Part shown: positions 1 through 11,673 of the stretch, one piece after another
Layout: every line of letters begins with the position of its first letter
How positions within the stretch are numbered: the first letter of the stretch is position 1
Position numbers and translations under genes: made by a program
The notes under the pieces: model-generated
The model's database searches: none
What the model saw: the letters and a program-made list of their open reading frames with translations, nothing else
What the model was told of the DNA's origin: nothing
From: Nephromyces sp. MM_2019
Taxonomy: Eukaryota; Apicomplexa; Aconoidasida; Nephromycida
Direction: 5' to 3'
Length of the DNA stretch: 17,573 nucleotides
NCBI GenBank assembly: GCA_015657535.1
Contig: JADHZB010000583.1
Location: 3,749 to 21,321, forward strand

Positions 1-2119
1 CCAAATAAAATTTATAAAAAAAATTTACAAAAAATAAAGATTAAATTAAAAATTTGACATATTTTGTTTTTCTTTTTATTTTTATATTTTTTATTTATTT
101 TTTCAAAAATAAATTTTAGAAAATTCCGTCAATTTTTGTAAATTTGAATTATATTTACAAAAATTTTTCTTTTTGGATAATCGCATTCTTTATTAAGAAT
201 CTTTATTTTATATTTTCTTATCGCTAATAAGTCGAATTGTATTTATATTTTTATATACATATATACACACATATATATATATATATACTATACACATTCA
301 GATGTACATTTTATTATATATTTTATTATATATATATATGGATAAATAATCTTTAAAAGTCGTTTCTAATTTGGAAAATTGGAATATTTATATCAAACAT
401 TTACACACACACAAACACTTTTATATTCTACTTGTTATATTATATATACAATTTATATATATATGTATTTATATATACTATACAAACACAATACATTCCA
501 ACATACACACATTTACACAAAGATAAATATATATATATATACTGAGGATTGAAAAAAAAATTTGGTTCTAATTATAATTTTATGAAACTCATCGTTTTTG
601 AAGGTTATGCAGAAAAAAAAATTAAGAAAATACTTCAATAGAAGTCACACATAATTACACACACACATATACTTGTATACATGTATATATATATATATAT
701 ATACTCTGAAAATTCTTTTTAAGAAATTTATTCGAAAACCAAACATTTTTTGAATTTGACACTTTTTTTTATTATATTTTGATGGATCTATTATCCGTAT
801 TATGTGAAATTCGCACATTTAATTTATTTTTATCTTATTATAAATATATATATAAGTAATGTTTTACACACAGATACAATGTACGGACAATACAGAAACA
901 ATACAAAAGTAGTTATACACATCTAGACAAATATCACATACACACACTTAAATATACATAAAAACATAACTATGTATCTAAACATGCACATGAGTACACA
1001 CAGATATAAGAATATATATATAACTATATAATAAATACTCCTTAAATAATAATTACATATACACCATAACACAAAATATTATAAAACAGTCATTGTACCC
1101 TAAGACACACATACATCCTATTTATCACATAACACGTACTCATACATTTCAAATACACATCTATAACACATAGATCACAAGTACACACCCATACACCAAA
1201 TTAATTCAACCGTGCACCCACATGTACACACAATTACAAAACAGACACGCCTATACACTCATCTACAAATACACACGAAATATATGAACTCAGTTAAGAA
1301 AACACATGCACACAAACATAGCATAAACACCTTTACCCACACACTCAAAACTGATACATATACAATGATAATTTTTTCTTTCATTGGAGTATTTTCTCTA
1401 GTATTTAATTTTCAATAAGAACAAACACCAAAACACTTTTGAATAAAAATAAATGAAATTTATATATTTTTAAAAACAATTGAATTCTTCATTGAAATAT
1501 GAACATATTTATTTCAAGTTTATGCGTGTGTGTCTGTATACTCGTGAAAAGTATAAATATGCCTTCATTTAAAATGTTTACCATGCGTTACATATAAAAA
1601 AATATATATTAAGTGTTTACTAGTTTATTTTGTTTGAGTGAATTATACAGATTGTATATGAAAAAAATATGTGTATGTGTATATATTGTTTTCATTTGAC
1701 ACTTAAATCTGTGTATAGTAATTTCTTTTTGTAATGTATAAGTATCATATATATTTTATATGTATTAGTTTCTTGTTTATGTTTACTAAAAATAAATATA
1801 ATTATTAAAGTTTGAATTAACTTAAATAAACACAAATCAGCATATATAAACAAAACTAAAAATATAAACAAATCTAAAACTATAAGTAAAAATAAACAAA
1901 TAAAGTTAAATATAAAAAATTTTTACGTGTATATACAGTGTTACGCTATATGCTAGGTGAGTGGAAGTTAGAAAAATTTGGAAAAAAATCCAAAAATTTA
2001 TAATTTTTATGTGTGGTTACACTAAAAAATTTTGAAATTTCCCTAAATTCCAAATTTATTTTCTTTTCTTTCAGTTTTATTAGATTTTATAAATTATATG
2101 ATAAAACTTTCATAAGCCA
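1..2119. other. AT-rich upstream region with three unresolved open islands
   Basis: No gene can be assigned here. The sequence is mostly AT with scattered CA tracts on the plus strand to about 1450 and TG tracts from about 1500. Three patches are freer of repeats and are open in at least one frame. At 137-250 the minus strand is open for about 38 codons, ending in TGA at 137-139. At 551-641 the plus strand is open and includes an internal ATG at 582; the minus strand is also open there. At 723-855 the plus strand is open between an AAG at 720-722 and a GTAATG donor-like site at 856. AT-rich noncoding DNA can produce such stretches by chance, so these are at best candidate exons. Confidence 0.3.
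2073..2074 (+). promoter_or_regulatory. Possible 3' splice site ahead of the secreted-protein start
   Basis: A pyrimidine-rich run at 2057-2072 ends in CAG at 2072-2074, 45 bases before the ATG at 2120. It looks like an intron acceptor and could close an intron in the 5' untranslated region. No matching donor can be chosen with confidence. A very similar stretch occurs at 10051-10070. Confidence 0.3.
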
Positions 2120-3189
2120 ATGAGTTTTGATATATTTTTCAAGCTATCCTATATAATTATTTTAACATCTGTTATTGGTTTATCTTATAATATTGATAAT
2201 AATATGGAGTTATTAGAATCAGGAAAATATAATATAGTTGATAGTAATTCAAATAATATTGTATTTAATGAATATTATGGAATACCAGGTGATGTATTAT
2301 ATAGTTTATTTTTTATTAATTCCTTATAATCAGATTTTCAAAAAATTCAGATATTGTTGAAATAAATTCACCAGGTAAATATATAATTATAAAATTGTTG
2401 AACTCTTGTTACAATAGAAAAATAATATAAAATCTTATAGGTACACATACAATACCGTTTTCTTATAATCACAATGGACAATATGGTTAGATACAACAAA
2501 TTTTAAATTGTTTATAATTCTTTTTAAGATTTGCTTTCATTTTATATACGCTATTGCTTTACATTTACACATAATTTCACACTACAACACATCAAATGTC
2601 ATAAGTCAAACATAATCATATACACATTCTAGTATAGATATTTCTCACAATGTGAAACACATAAGTATTACATATAAACACTAGATGAAATGATTAGTAA
2701 ACAAGCACTCACAAATAATATATATATACAGTATATAATATATACATCAGAAATCATATATAAAACAAAATGCATTAGTACACACAATATATATAAGTAA
2801 TATATACAACATTATATCTAAATGATTATACTTTGTAGTGATTATTAATACTGGAAATGTATATATAATGAATTATGGTTCAAATCCCACAAAGAATGTA
2901 TTAGTAAGTAAATTTAATAATAATGATTATCAAAAAATATATAGTAATATAATTAGATAAACAATGCTTATGAAGGAGGTGTTGAGATTAATTTTTCAAG
3001 TAAAAAAGTCGATACTTCAAAACTTATGGTAAAATACAAAATGATTAATAAAATCAAATAAAAAAAAATCAAAAAAAAAATTTTCAATTTTATTAATAAT
3101 TTTGAAATATACAGATATTTGATTATTACGGAAACATCAAATATATAAATAATTCAATCAAGTCATCTTACACACTAAATAATAAGTGA
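2120..3189 (+). CDS. Small secreted protein of unknown family, six exons
   Basis: I do not recognise this protein. A joined model uses exons 2120-2288, 2351-2374, 2441-2485, 2839-2903, 2957-3028 and 3115-3189. All junctions are GT-AG and in phase, giving about 149 residues and a TGA stop at 3187-3189. Residues 1 to about 22 form a signal peptide: a short polar start, then a hydrophobic run with SYIIILTSVIGLS. The remainder is rich in Asn, Ile, Tyr and Gly and looks beta-stranded, for example QYVIINTGNVYIMNYGSNP across the exon 3/4 junction. No transmembrane segment or GPI tail is visible, which suggests a soluble exported or vacuolar protein. The exon 1/2 junction is the weakest: reading on without splicing stops after 69 residues, and the 24-nt second exon is very short. 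Reading through the GTAAAA donor at 3029 would stop at 3059-3061 instead. I am fairly confident that a spliced gene lies here and less so of each boundary. Confidence 0.55.
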
Positions 3190-4160
3190 AGATACAAAAA
3201 AAAGGAGAAAGGTGCAAGTGTGTGTAAAAATTGTGTAAGTAACTTTGATAATTATATATAAATTACAGTTAATATATTTGACGAGAAAATAAATATAAAT
3301 ATTTATTTTACTTTCTATAAAACAAAAAATATTTTTTTTCGAAAAAATTATATCAAATATTTATGTTTATATATATGATATGTATGAGATTTGATTCGAA
3401 TTTATAAAAGTTGTATAAGAAATTATATAATATGTAATAGAAACTTAAATATATATTATTACTAATTGCGACTACTAGTAAAATAAACAGAAAAAAAAAA
3501 TAGATCAGGTGATTACATCTGTAAATTCTGAATACGTAATTATTTTACACACACATTTACATATATATATATATATATGTATGTGTGTTGTGTCTGTGTA
3601 AAGGTGTTTGTGAATACTTTTGTGTGTATATATAGTGTATATATATGTATGTATGTATATTAATGTCAGTGTATATAAATATTATATATATACACATGTA
3701 TATGTTTTTTATGATTTATATAAAAATGCTAAATCATTTAAAATATCAAAATAATATGTTAAAACATTGAGTGAGATAAGATGTATATAGTCATAATTTA
3801 GGTACATTGACTGATATATAAATGATCTAAATTGTATGGTGGATAAAAGTGTGTGCTAAAAATAAAGGATGATCTTAGAGGGTATAAAGGTAGTTAAGAT
3901 TGATGAAATTGCGACTATATGTGTGAGGAATGTATAAAAAAAAAATAAAATTAAAAATAATATTTATAATTTCAAAAGTGTGTGTATAATATATATGGAA
4001 CAAAAGATTGATATATATATATATATATTAATATATATAATGAGATAATAAAAAGAATAAATTCAAAAAAAAAAAGAGCGTGTGTGTGTGTGTGTGTGTC
4101 TAATAAGAAAAGGATAGTTAATGTGTACATAAATATTATTATATAAAAAGATAAATAAAT

Positions 4161-4195
<35 letters not shown>

Positions 4196-4369
4196 TTTAT
4201 TTTAATTTTTCCTCTATTTTGTTTCTTGTTTATTCTTTTACTTTTTTAGTTAAATATTCTTTTATATACTTGTTGAAAATTATTTATATATAAATAAATA
4301 AATAACTCAAAATTTGAAAAGATTATAATAAATATAATGTGTGTTTTTACATTTATATTTATTTTGAAT
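3190..4369. other. TG-rich spacer between converging genes
   Basis: This lies between the 3' ends of the plus-strand secreted-protein gene and the minus-strand hydrolase gene. It holds AT and TG microsatellites, including (AT)n at 3558-3578 and 4163-4191 and (TG)n at 4080-4099. Apart from the possible minus-strand exon at 3709-3855 and a short plus-strand open stretch at 3868-3931, I see nothing gene-like. Confidence 0.5.
3709..3855 (-). CDS. Possible terminal exon of an unidentified minus-strand gene
   Basis: The minus strand is open for 48 codons from just after a pyrimidine-rich acceptor-like site (TTTTTAG at about 3862-3856) to a TAA at 3711-3709. The translation has mixed composition without the Thr-His or Cys-Val periodicity of the repeats; it includes STIQFRSFIYQSMYLNYDY. 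No upstream exon or start codon could be found between here and the hydrolase gene at 4370, so it may instead be chance or untranslated sequence. The family is not recognised. The plus strand also has a 21-codon open stretch from an ATG at about 3869. Confidence 0.2.
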   Translation of the reverse strand, partial: HTLLSTIQFRSFIYQSMYLNYDYIHLISLNVLTYYFDILNDLAFLYKS

Positions 4370-6272
4370 TTATTTGGATATTTTTATCGAGGTTGCTTTT
4401 CCAATTAAATTGTTCAAAAATTGGTATATTATTTCATAACGAATATCACCAATACGACAAAGTGGTTTACAAAGATCTATATGATCAACTCCTCCAACCT
4501 ATTCAATATATACACATTTATTATTATGTGTTTTGTGTGTGTTGTATATATATGTGTGTATATTTATCATATAAAAACATATATATATGTATATTGAATA
4601 AGAAACAAGAAAATATAGTAATTATATTAAATTTTACATAGAATATATATATATATATATAGATAGTGCGACTATGATAATTATGTTTTACACACACATT
4701 TATATATACCTGAATAACATCACCAATATTTGGGTTAGCTGATTCGATGTTAACAACAACTTTTTTAAAACGAAATAAATTTAGGAAAAATGTAAACCGT
4801 TTGCTTTCAACAAATGATATACACTTTATACCTATTAATTTACACATTATATACATATATATATATTTATATAGGTCAAGTGTGTGTGTGTGTATATATC
4901 ATGTATATAAATGTGTGTGTGTGTGTATATCATGTATATAAATGTGTGTGTGTGTGTATATCATGTATATAAATGTGTGTGTGTGTGTATATCATGTATA
5001 TAAATGTGTGTGTGTGTGTATATCATGTATATAAATGTGTGTGTGTGTATATATCATGTATATAAATGTGTGTGTGTGTGTATATCATGTATATAAATGT
5101 GTGTGTGTGTATATATCATGTATATAAGTGTGTGTGTGTGTATATATATCATGTATAGATTATTATCTTTTACCTTTTTCTTTAGCAAGTTGTAAAAAGT
5201 GATTGTGAATATTTTGAAGGGAATGTTTACGGTCAGATAATTCAAGGGAAGCTCGAGACATAAGGGGTTTCATCCATTTTGGAAAATTAATTGTTGATCC
5301 TTGAAAATTATACACATTTATACACATTTATATATATATTTATAGTTAAATACATTTATATACACATTTATATATATATTTATAGTTAAATACGTTTATA
5401 TACACATTTATATATATATTTATAGTTAAATACATTTATATATACATTTATATATATATTTATAGTTAAATACGTTTATATATACATTTATATATATATT
5501 TATAGTTAAATACGTTTATATATACATTTATATATATATTTATAGTTAAATACATCTATATACATATATATAAAAGTTGATATATACACATTTTCTTTGT
5601 GAAAACTAGATTCTTATACACACTTAAATGCATGGATTATAGATTCACACATATCGAGATGCACATCTAGATAGCTATACACATATCACAACTTAACGTC
5701 ACAAGATCATATATAGATACACACATAATAAACAATATATATATACACACATAATAATATATATATATATATAGATAGTTACATAATAAACAATATATAT
5801 AGATACATACATAATAAACAATATATATATATATATATATATATACAATAAACAATATGTATAGATACACACACATATACCATGATGGGGTACACCAAAA
5901 AATATCATCCCTTTGGTGTGTGTGCCAATGTGTTCATTGGCAATAATTTTTTTGGCTAAAATACCACCAAGGCTGTGTGTAACAAATATTAATGATCTGT
6001 CTTGTGTTCCAATGCCCTAGATTACAAAATAATATATATATATATATATATATATGTGTATATATGTATGTTAATGTGTGTGTGTGTATATGTATGTTAA
6101 TGTGTGTGTGTGTATATGTATGTTAATGTGTGTGTGTGTATATGTATGTTAATGTGTGTGTGTATATGTATGTTAATGTGTGTGTGTGTATATATGTATG
6201 TTAATGTGTGTGTGTGTATATGTATGTTAATGTGTGTGTGTATATATGTATGTTTGTAAATATATATATGTA

Positions 6273-6305
<33 letters not shown>

Positions 6306-7827
6306 GTGTGTAGAAAACATACAGCTTCAAGTAATCGTTCTGATATTAATTCGGCAATGTCTGAGATACCCATTTCACACATTGTTTTATTTTTCCTCTT
6401 TTGGTGTGTGTGTGTAGATGAATTTTTGGAAGAGATATCCTGAAATTTTTTCAGTATATTTTTCTTTGAGAAAATAGGCCCACATGAGTTAAATCTGTGT
6501 GAATTTATGCCAGGTTGGTTTAGATGTTTTGATCCAATTTTTGTGTGTAAATTGATGGTTTTACGCTTCTTAATTACCGTCGATAATTTTCGAAATAAAA
6601 TGGCCGAATAATCGACGGTTATAATTCGACTATTTGGAAAATCAATAGGTAACATCTCAGCTGGCCAATGTGCAAATTTGCTATATATAGATATATATAA
6701 AACACATAATATATAAATATATATATGTGTGTGTGTGTATGTATCTTACCATAATTTAGATTGACTCTTTTGAGTTGATTTCAAATTACATGACGGTTGT
6801 GATTTAGGTGAATCCAAATTTAGGTTTACCTATATATATAATTCATATTAATTTATGTATATATATTAATATGAATTACATACAAAAGTGTATCCTACAC
6901 ACACACTCATATCCACTCATACATACACACAAGTATATCCTACACACACACATACACACAAGTATATCCTACACACACTCATACACACAAGTATATCCTA
7001 CACACACACATACACACACACATACACACACACACACATACACACATACACATACACACATACATACACACATACACACACACACAGACACACACACACA
7101 TACACACACACACAGACACACACACACACATATATATACCTGTGAGATGGGTGGCCTATAGTGATTAAGTATACCTAAATAATTTTGCATTTTATTAGAC
7201 GTTTTTGAAAAGTCTGGCTGCCTCCAAGTTTTGAACGCCCCCCCACCCAAACCGTGAACGAAAATTATGTCTGCCTCAATGTGTGGATTTTCACCCGATA
7301 TAATTTCAGGTTCATAAAATGTGTACACACCTAATAGTTAATAAATATAGATATGTGTGTGTATGATTATAAGTATCATGTGTGTGTGTGCGTATAGGGT
7401 GTATTATTATTTGAAAATCAATCAAGGTGTATGCATAAGATTTCTATATAAAATCAGGTTTATACACACACTTAATACATAGATAAAAAACAGCATATAT
7501 TTCCATTGGCTTATATACACTATTCTGCATGCATCAAATATAATTGGAACCCATTACATAAATTTATATAATGAATACACACACGATATTTATATATATT
7601 ATGTATGTGTATATAAGTCAGGTTATATATACTTATTACACACAATACACATAGACACACACAACACACACAATACACATAGACACACACAACACACACC
7701 ATACACATAGACACACACACAGACAGACACACACACACAGACAGACACACAGACAGACACAGACACACACACAGACAGACACACAGACAGACAGACACAC
7801 AGACAGACACACACACAGACAGACACA

Positions 7828-7859
<32 letters not shown>

Positions 7860-8142
7860 CACACAGACACACATACACACAGACACACAGACACACAGAT
7901 ACAGACACACAGATACAGACACACAGACACACACACACACCTTCAGCAAGTTTAGTGTAGTTTTTAGCGGTTTGTTTAATAGGTCGAAATTTGGGAAGCT
8001 CAATGCTTCCCATTTTAAGAGAAGAAGTTTTTGATAATTTTGGATAATAATAAATGTGTGTGTAAGTAAATAAATTAAATGTGTGTGTACATTGAATAAA
8101 AGCAATTATTATAATGATAACCAATATAATTTTAAGCAACAT
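4370..8142 (-). CDS. SERAC1-like alpha/beta-hydrolase (putative lipase), eight exons
   Basis: The joined exons are 8142-7941, 7330-7140, 6829-6750, 6680-6323, 6016-5881, 5299-5174, 4831-4710 and 4498-4370. All seven introns are GT-AG and in phase, giving 447 residues. The start is the ATG at 8142, and residues 1-18 are strongly hydrophobic (signal peptide or anchor). Family motifs in order: [15 protein letters not shown] (residues 91-105, oxyanion region), [18 protein letters not shown] (158 on), the nucleophile elbow THSLGG with Ser292 in exon 5, [17 protein letters not shown] (393-402) and VDHIDLCKP with the probable catalytic His411. In animals SERAC1 supports phosphatidylglycerol remodelling at mitochondria-ER contacts and is about 650 residues; this protein lacks its long N-terminal repeats. 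Exon 4 carries a Lys/Ser-rich insertion of roughly 70 residues before the Ser elbow. The signal-like N-terminus suggests entry to the secretory pathway or an organelle. The acid residue of the triad was not assigned. Confidence 0.85.
4880..5156. repeat. 31-bp minisatellite, nine copies, in hydrolase intron 6
   Basis: The core ATCATGTATATAA recurs at about 4898, 4929, 4960, 4991, 5022, 5053, 5084, 5115 and 5148, a steady 31-base period. Each core is joined to the next by a TG tract. The array fills most of the intron 4832-5173. Confidence 0.9.
5311..5575. repeat. 40-bp minisatellite, six copies, in hydrolase intron 5
   Basis: TATAGTTAAATAC begins at 5341, 5381, 5421, 5461, 5501 and 5541, an exact 40-base period. 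Copies differ mainly at one A/G position after TAC and in a TACACA/TATACA variant. The array lies in intron 5300-5880, next to AT/CA-rich sequence at 5700-5860. Confidence 0.9.
6041..6255. repeat. 26-bp minisatellite, eight copies, in hydrolase intron 4
   Basis: GTATGTTAATGTG recurs at about 6066, 6092, 6118, 6144, 6168, 6196, 6222 and (diverged) 6248, spaced by a TG tract that varies by two bases. The array occupies most of intron 6017-6322 and is flanked by (AT)n tracts. Confidence 0.85.
6890..7130. repeat. CA-rich array in hydrolase intron 2
   Basis: Four diverged units containing GTATATCCTACACACAC lie at 6890-7005, followed by a long impure (CA)n tract with CATA and CAGA interruptions to about 7130. 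It fills intron 6830-7139 and reads TG on the hydrolase sense strand. Confidence 0.85.
7640..7940. repeat. CA/CAGA microsatellite in hydrolase intron 1
   Basis: ACACAATACACATAGACAC units at 7640-7715 pass into interrupted CA and CAGACAGA repeats up to 7940. On the minus (sense) strand this reads TG/CTGT. The array runs right up to the donor after exon 1, so the first bases of the intron are themselves GTGTGTGT. Confidence 0.9.
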
Positions 8143-9684
8143 AAGTTAAGTGTATAATATATATATATATATATATATATTATACACCAAGTCTTTAGGT
8201 GTAGTATGATATGTAATGTGTATATAGACACATATTTTATATAAACATATTTTTGAATTGAACAGAAAAATGTAAAATATTGATATCTAATTTATGTTAC
8301 ACATATATAAATTTGTTTTCTTATGTGTATTTATGTATATGTGTGTGTATGTGTGTGGATGTGCTGTGCGGGTGTATGTCTGTGTGTGTGTGTGTATGTG
8401 TGTGTGTAATGTGGTGTTATAGATATATTAACTTGAGGAAAATTTAAAAAAAATTAAAATTTTTCTTTGTTATATTTATTCATTTTCTATATGCTTTGAA
8501 TTAAAACAAAAATTTTTATATTTACGTGTCCGCAAGTGTGTGTGTGTATGTGTGTGTTTGTGTGTAGGGATGTGTGTTTAAGGTATGTATATGTGTGTGT
8601 AAGGGGTGTGTGTGTCTGTGTAAGAGCACTATAATATTTGTGTGTAGTGTTGTGTATGTTTGTGTGCATAGATGTGTAGTTATATTTATATGTGTGTAAT
8701 TAGTTGTTTTTTATTAGGTGGTATAAATTAAAAAGTATAATTGTCATGTGTGTGTGTGCATTAATTTTATATAAAAAATGAAAGCGTTTATGTTTTTACA
8801 ATGAACTTGTGTTTGTATAAATTTTGAGGTGGGTAGGGTGGGTAGAATGGTTAATAGTGTGTATGTATGTGGTGTGTGTATGTGTGTGCATGTGTGTGTA
8901 TATATGCGTTTGTATATGTGTGTGTGTGTGTGTATAACTAGAGACTTTTTTATATAGTTGAAAAAAAAATTAAAAATGTCTATATATCTCCCTATATATA
9001 TATATATAGATAGCGTGTATGTGGGCTATTTGTGTGTTGCGTTAGTTGTGTGTGTGTGATTTTGTATTTTCTGTTATTATTCTTTTGTCTATTATGTATA
9101 TATATATATACATATATATTTATAAATATATATTTTATTATTTTAATATATGTGCGTAAATAAACTTTAATTAAATAGTATATAGTTAATATATATATAT
9201 ATACACTAACAAAGTGTGTATAAACTCATATCATATACTAAAAAAGTGTGTGTAAACTTACATACTAACAAAGTGTGTATATGTATGCTAATGTGTAGGT
9301 GTACAGTAATTACAGTGTGTGTGTGTGCGTCTGTGACATCGTTGTGTGTAACTAATTGCAATGTGTGTATATGTAAATATATATGCTACTACACTTAGTG
9401 TGTGTATATGTTTTTACTAATTTAAAATGCGTTTAAGCGTTCATACTAACTATAGTACATATATGTGTATGTGGTGGTATAATAATATATATACGGAGTT
9501 TACTGATGATAAATTTTGTGCGTATATAGGTTAATTATATAATATAGATTATATGCATATATATATATATATATTTAATATTATGTGTGTATAAAGAATA
9601 ACTAAAAATATTGTAATATTATATATACATAGAGTTCGATCTTCACAAAAAAAAATATATATATATATATATATGTGCGTGTAA

Positions 9685-9702
9685 CACAAATCATTATAAT
9701 GC

Positions 9703-9756
<54 letters not shown>

Positions 9757-9950
9757 TATGTGTAGAGTAGTAAATCATTATCACGCCCTATGTGTGTATG
9801 AGTGTGTGTATGGAGTAAGTTTTCAGTAAATAATCATTATATTCTGTGTGTGTGTGAGGAGTCGTAAATCATTATAATGCTCTGTGTGTGCGAGTGTATT
9901 TATGTGTAGAGTATGAGTAAATCGTCATAATGATCTGTGAGTGTTTATGT
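9685..9950. repeat. Degenerate interspersed repeat, five copies
   Basis: AAATCATTATAATGCT or a close variant followed by CTGTGTGTG recurs at about 9687, 9769, 9828, 9866 and 9918. Most copies are preceded by GAG(T)AGTA-like bases and followed by GAGTGT. Spacing is irregular, roughly 40-80 bases, because intervening TG tracts vary in length. It is embedded in the TG-rich half of the spacer. Confidence 0.65.
9708..9755. repeat. (GT)n microsatellite
   Basis: Nearly pure GT dinucleotide tract with one TTT interruption at about 9714-9716. It is the longest uninterrupted GT run in the spacer. Confidence 0.9.
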
Positions 9951-11446
9951 ATGTGTGTATTTAATGAATTTGTTTTTTCTTCACACATAGCTAACATGTT
10001 AAATTTCTTTAGTAAATTTCAAATTTACCCAAATTTACACAATATTACAAATTTCTTTTCCAGTTTTATTTTCCTCCAAATATTACACACACCCACACAT
10101 TAATATATTTTCTTAAATATAATTATTTACACACACACAACATTTATGTTTAAACACGTTTGAACTGATTTACTTATACACACATTTTCTTATATATAGT
10201 TTACTATATAATTTTTATTTTCCTCTGTCAAATTGTCGTTACACACACAAACCCACATCCATTATTCTTTTTTGATATACTTATAAGTATATAAACACAC
10301 AATAAAAAGTGTTTAAACAGTGATAAATTATATATTTTTATTTAATTTATCATACACACACATAAATATATATATATATATATATATACATAATATTTAT
10401 ATTGGTATCCACATATATATATAAATAATTTCAATCATCACACACCCACCCACACACACACACAGATATTAGATTATTAAAGCCCCTTATTCTCATTATA
10501 TATTATCTAACAATTTATACCTACACACCCACACACATACACAATTTTTTATACACATAAACAATCACATACATATCCATTGACACACATCTAGATATAT
10601 ACATCTACCCATACTGCAACAATAACAAGCACCCACACACACATATATACACATATACACACACAGACATATATACACTTAAAAATATAAATAATTAACA
10701 AGTTTTATTCCTTGTATAAATCATTTAATCGATTATCACAACTACACACATAAACATACACACAACAACCTATATAAATCAATCAAATAAACATAAATAG
10801 ACACATAGACACACACACACACACAAACACAGACACACAGACACACATACACATACACACACACAAACACCGACACACACATATACACACACACATACAC
10901 ACACAAACAAACAAGGCATAAGCTTACTTTTGTTATAATTACCGTATTATATATTATAAAAAATACACACATTTTGAAATTTTTTGAATTATTGGTTTAT
11001 ACACACTTACAAAAACTTTTATTTTCTCCATTAACTTACACACACATTAAAATCATACTTTAGTCATTTTGGACACAGTCAATAATTACACATTTTATTT
11101 GATCAACTCAAACCAATAGAGCCTTCTTACTATCTACTCATACACACATCAATTAAATATAACGATATACACATATCTTTACAGAGTTATTCTTTCAATA
11201 TAAAACGAAATACACACACATATATATATATATACTCACCCTATAGAAGTATACACACACCTCTATATACAGATTAACATATTTAGATACCCTATAAAGC
11301 AACTACACACATACACACACACAACACACACACTCATAGAAATTTCTATTCCTCCCCTCACTCATATACAGAAACCAATACACACACCACTCTCACACAT
11401 AACTACTACCACCCTCCCCCTACTCAATTTGAACAATTAAACACAC

Positions 11447-11673
11447 GTGGACACACACACACATACATACACACATACATACATACACACATACACACCC
11501 ACATACACACACACCCACATACACACACACCCACATACACCCACATACACACACACCCACATACATACACACATACACACACACCCACATACACACACAC
11601 CCACATACACACACACCCACATACACACCCACCCACATACACACACATACACACACACCCACATACACACACA
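11447..11673. repeat. CACCCACATA minisatellite array
   Basis: Units of about 16-18 bases containing CACACACCCACATA repeat across this stretch, with a CATACATACACA-rich segment at the left end. All six frames stay open through parts of it because the repeat has few stop codons, so the open frames here are not evidence of genes. Confidence 0.85.

Noticed and set aside
4880..5156. CRISPR-like regular array
   Set aside because: The spacers between cores are simple TG tracts, not unique sequences, and the array lies in a eukaryotic intron.
6097..6330. Many open frames made of Thr-His, Ile-Tyr or Cys-Val runs, here and at 6808-7161, 7520-8105, 10742-10972, 11420-11719 and 16736-17268
   Set aside because: They translate CA, TG or TA repeats, appear on both strands at once, and lie in introns or spacers defined by the spliced genes.
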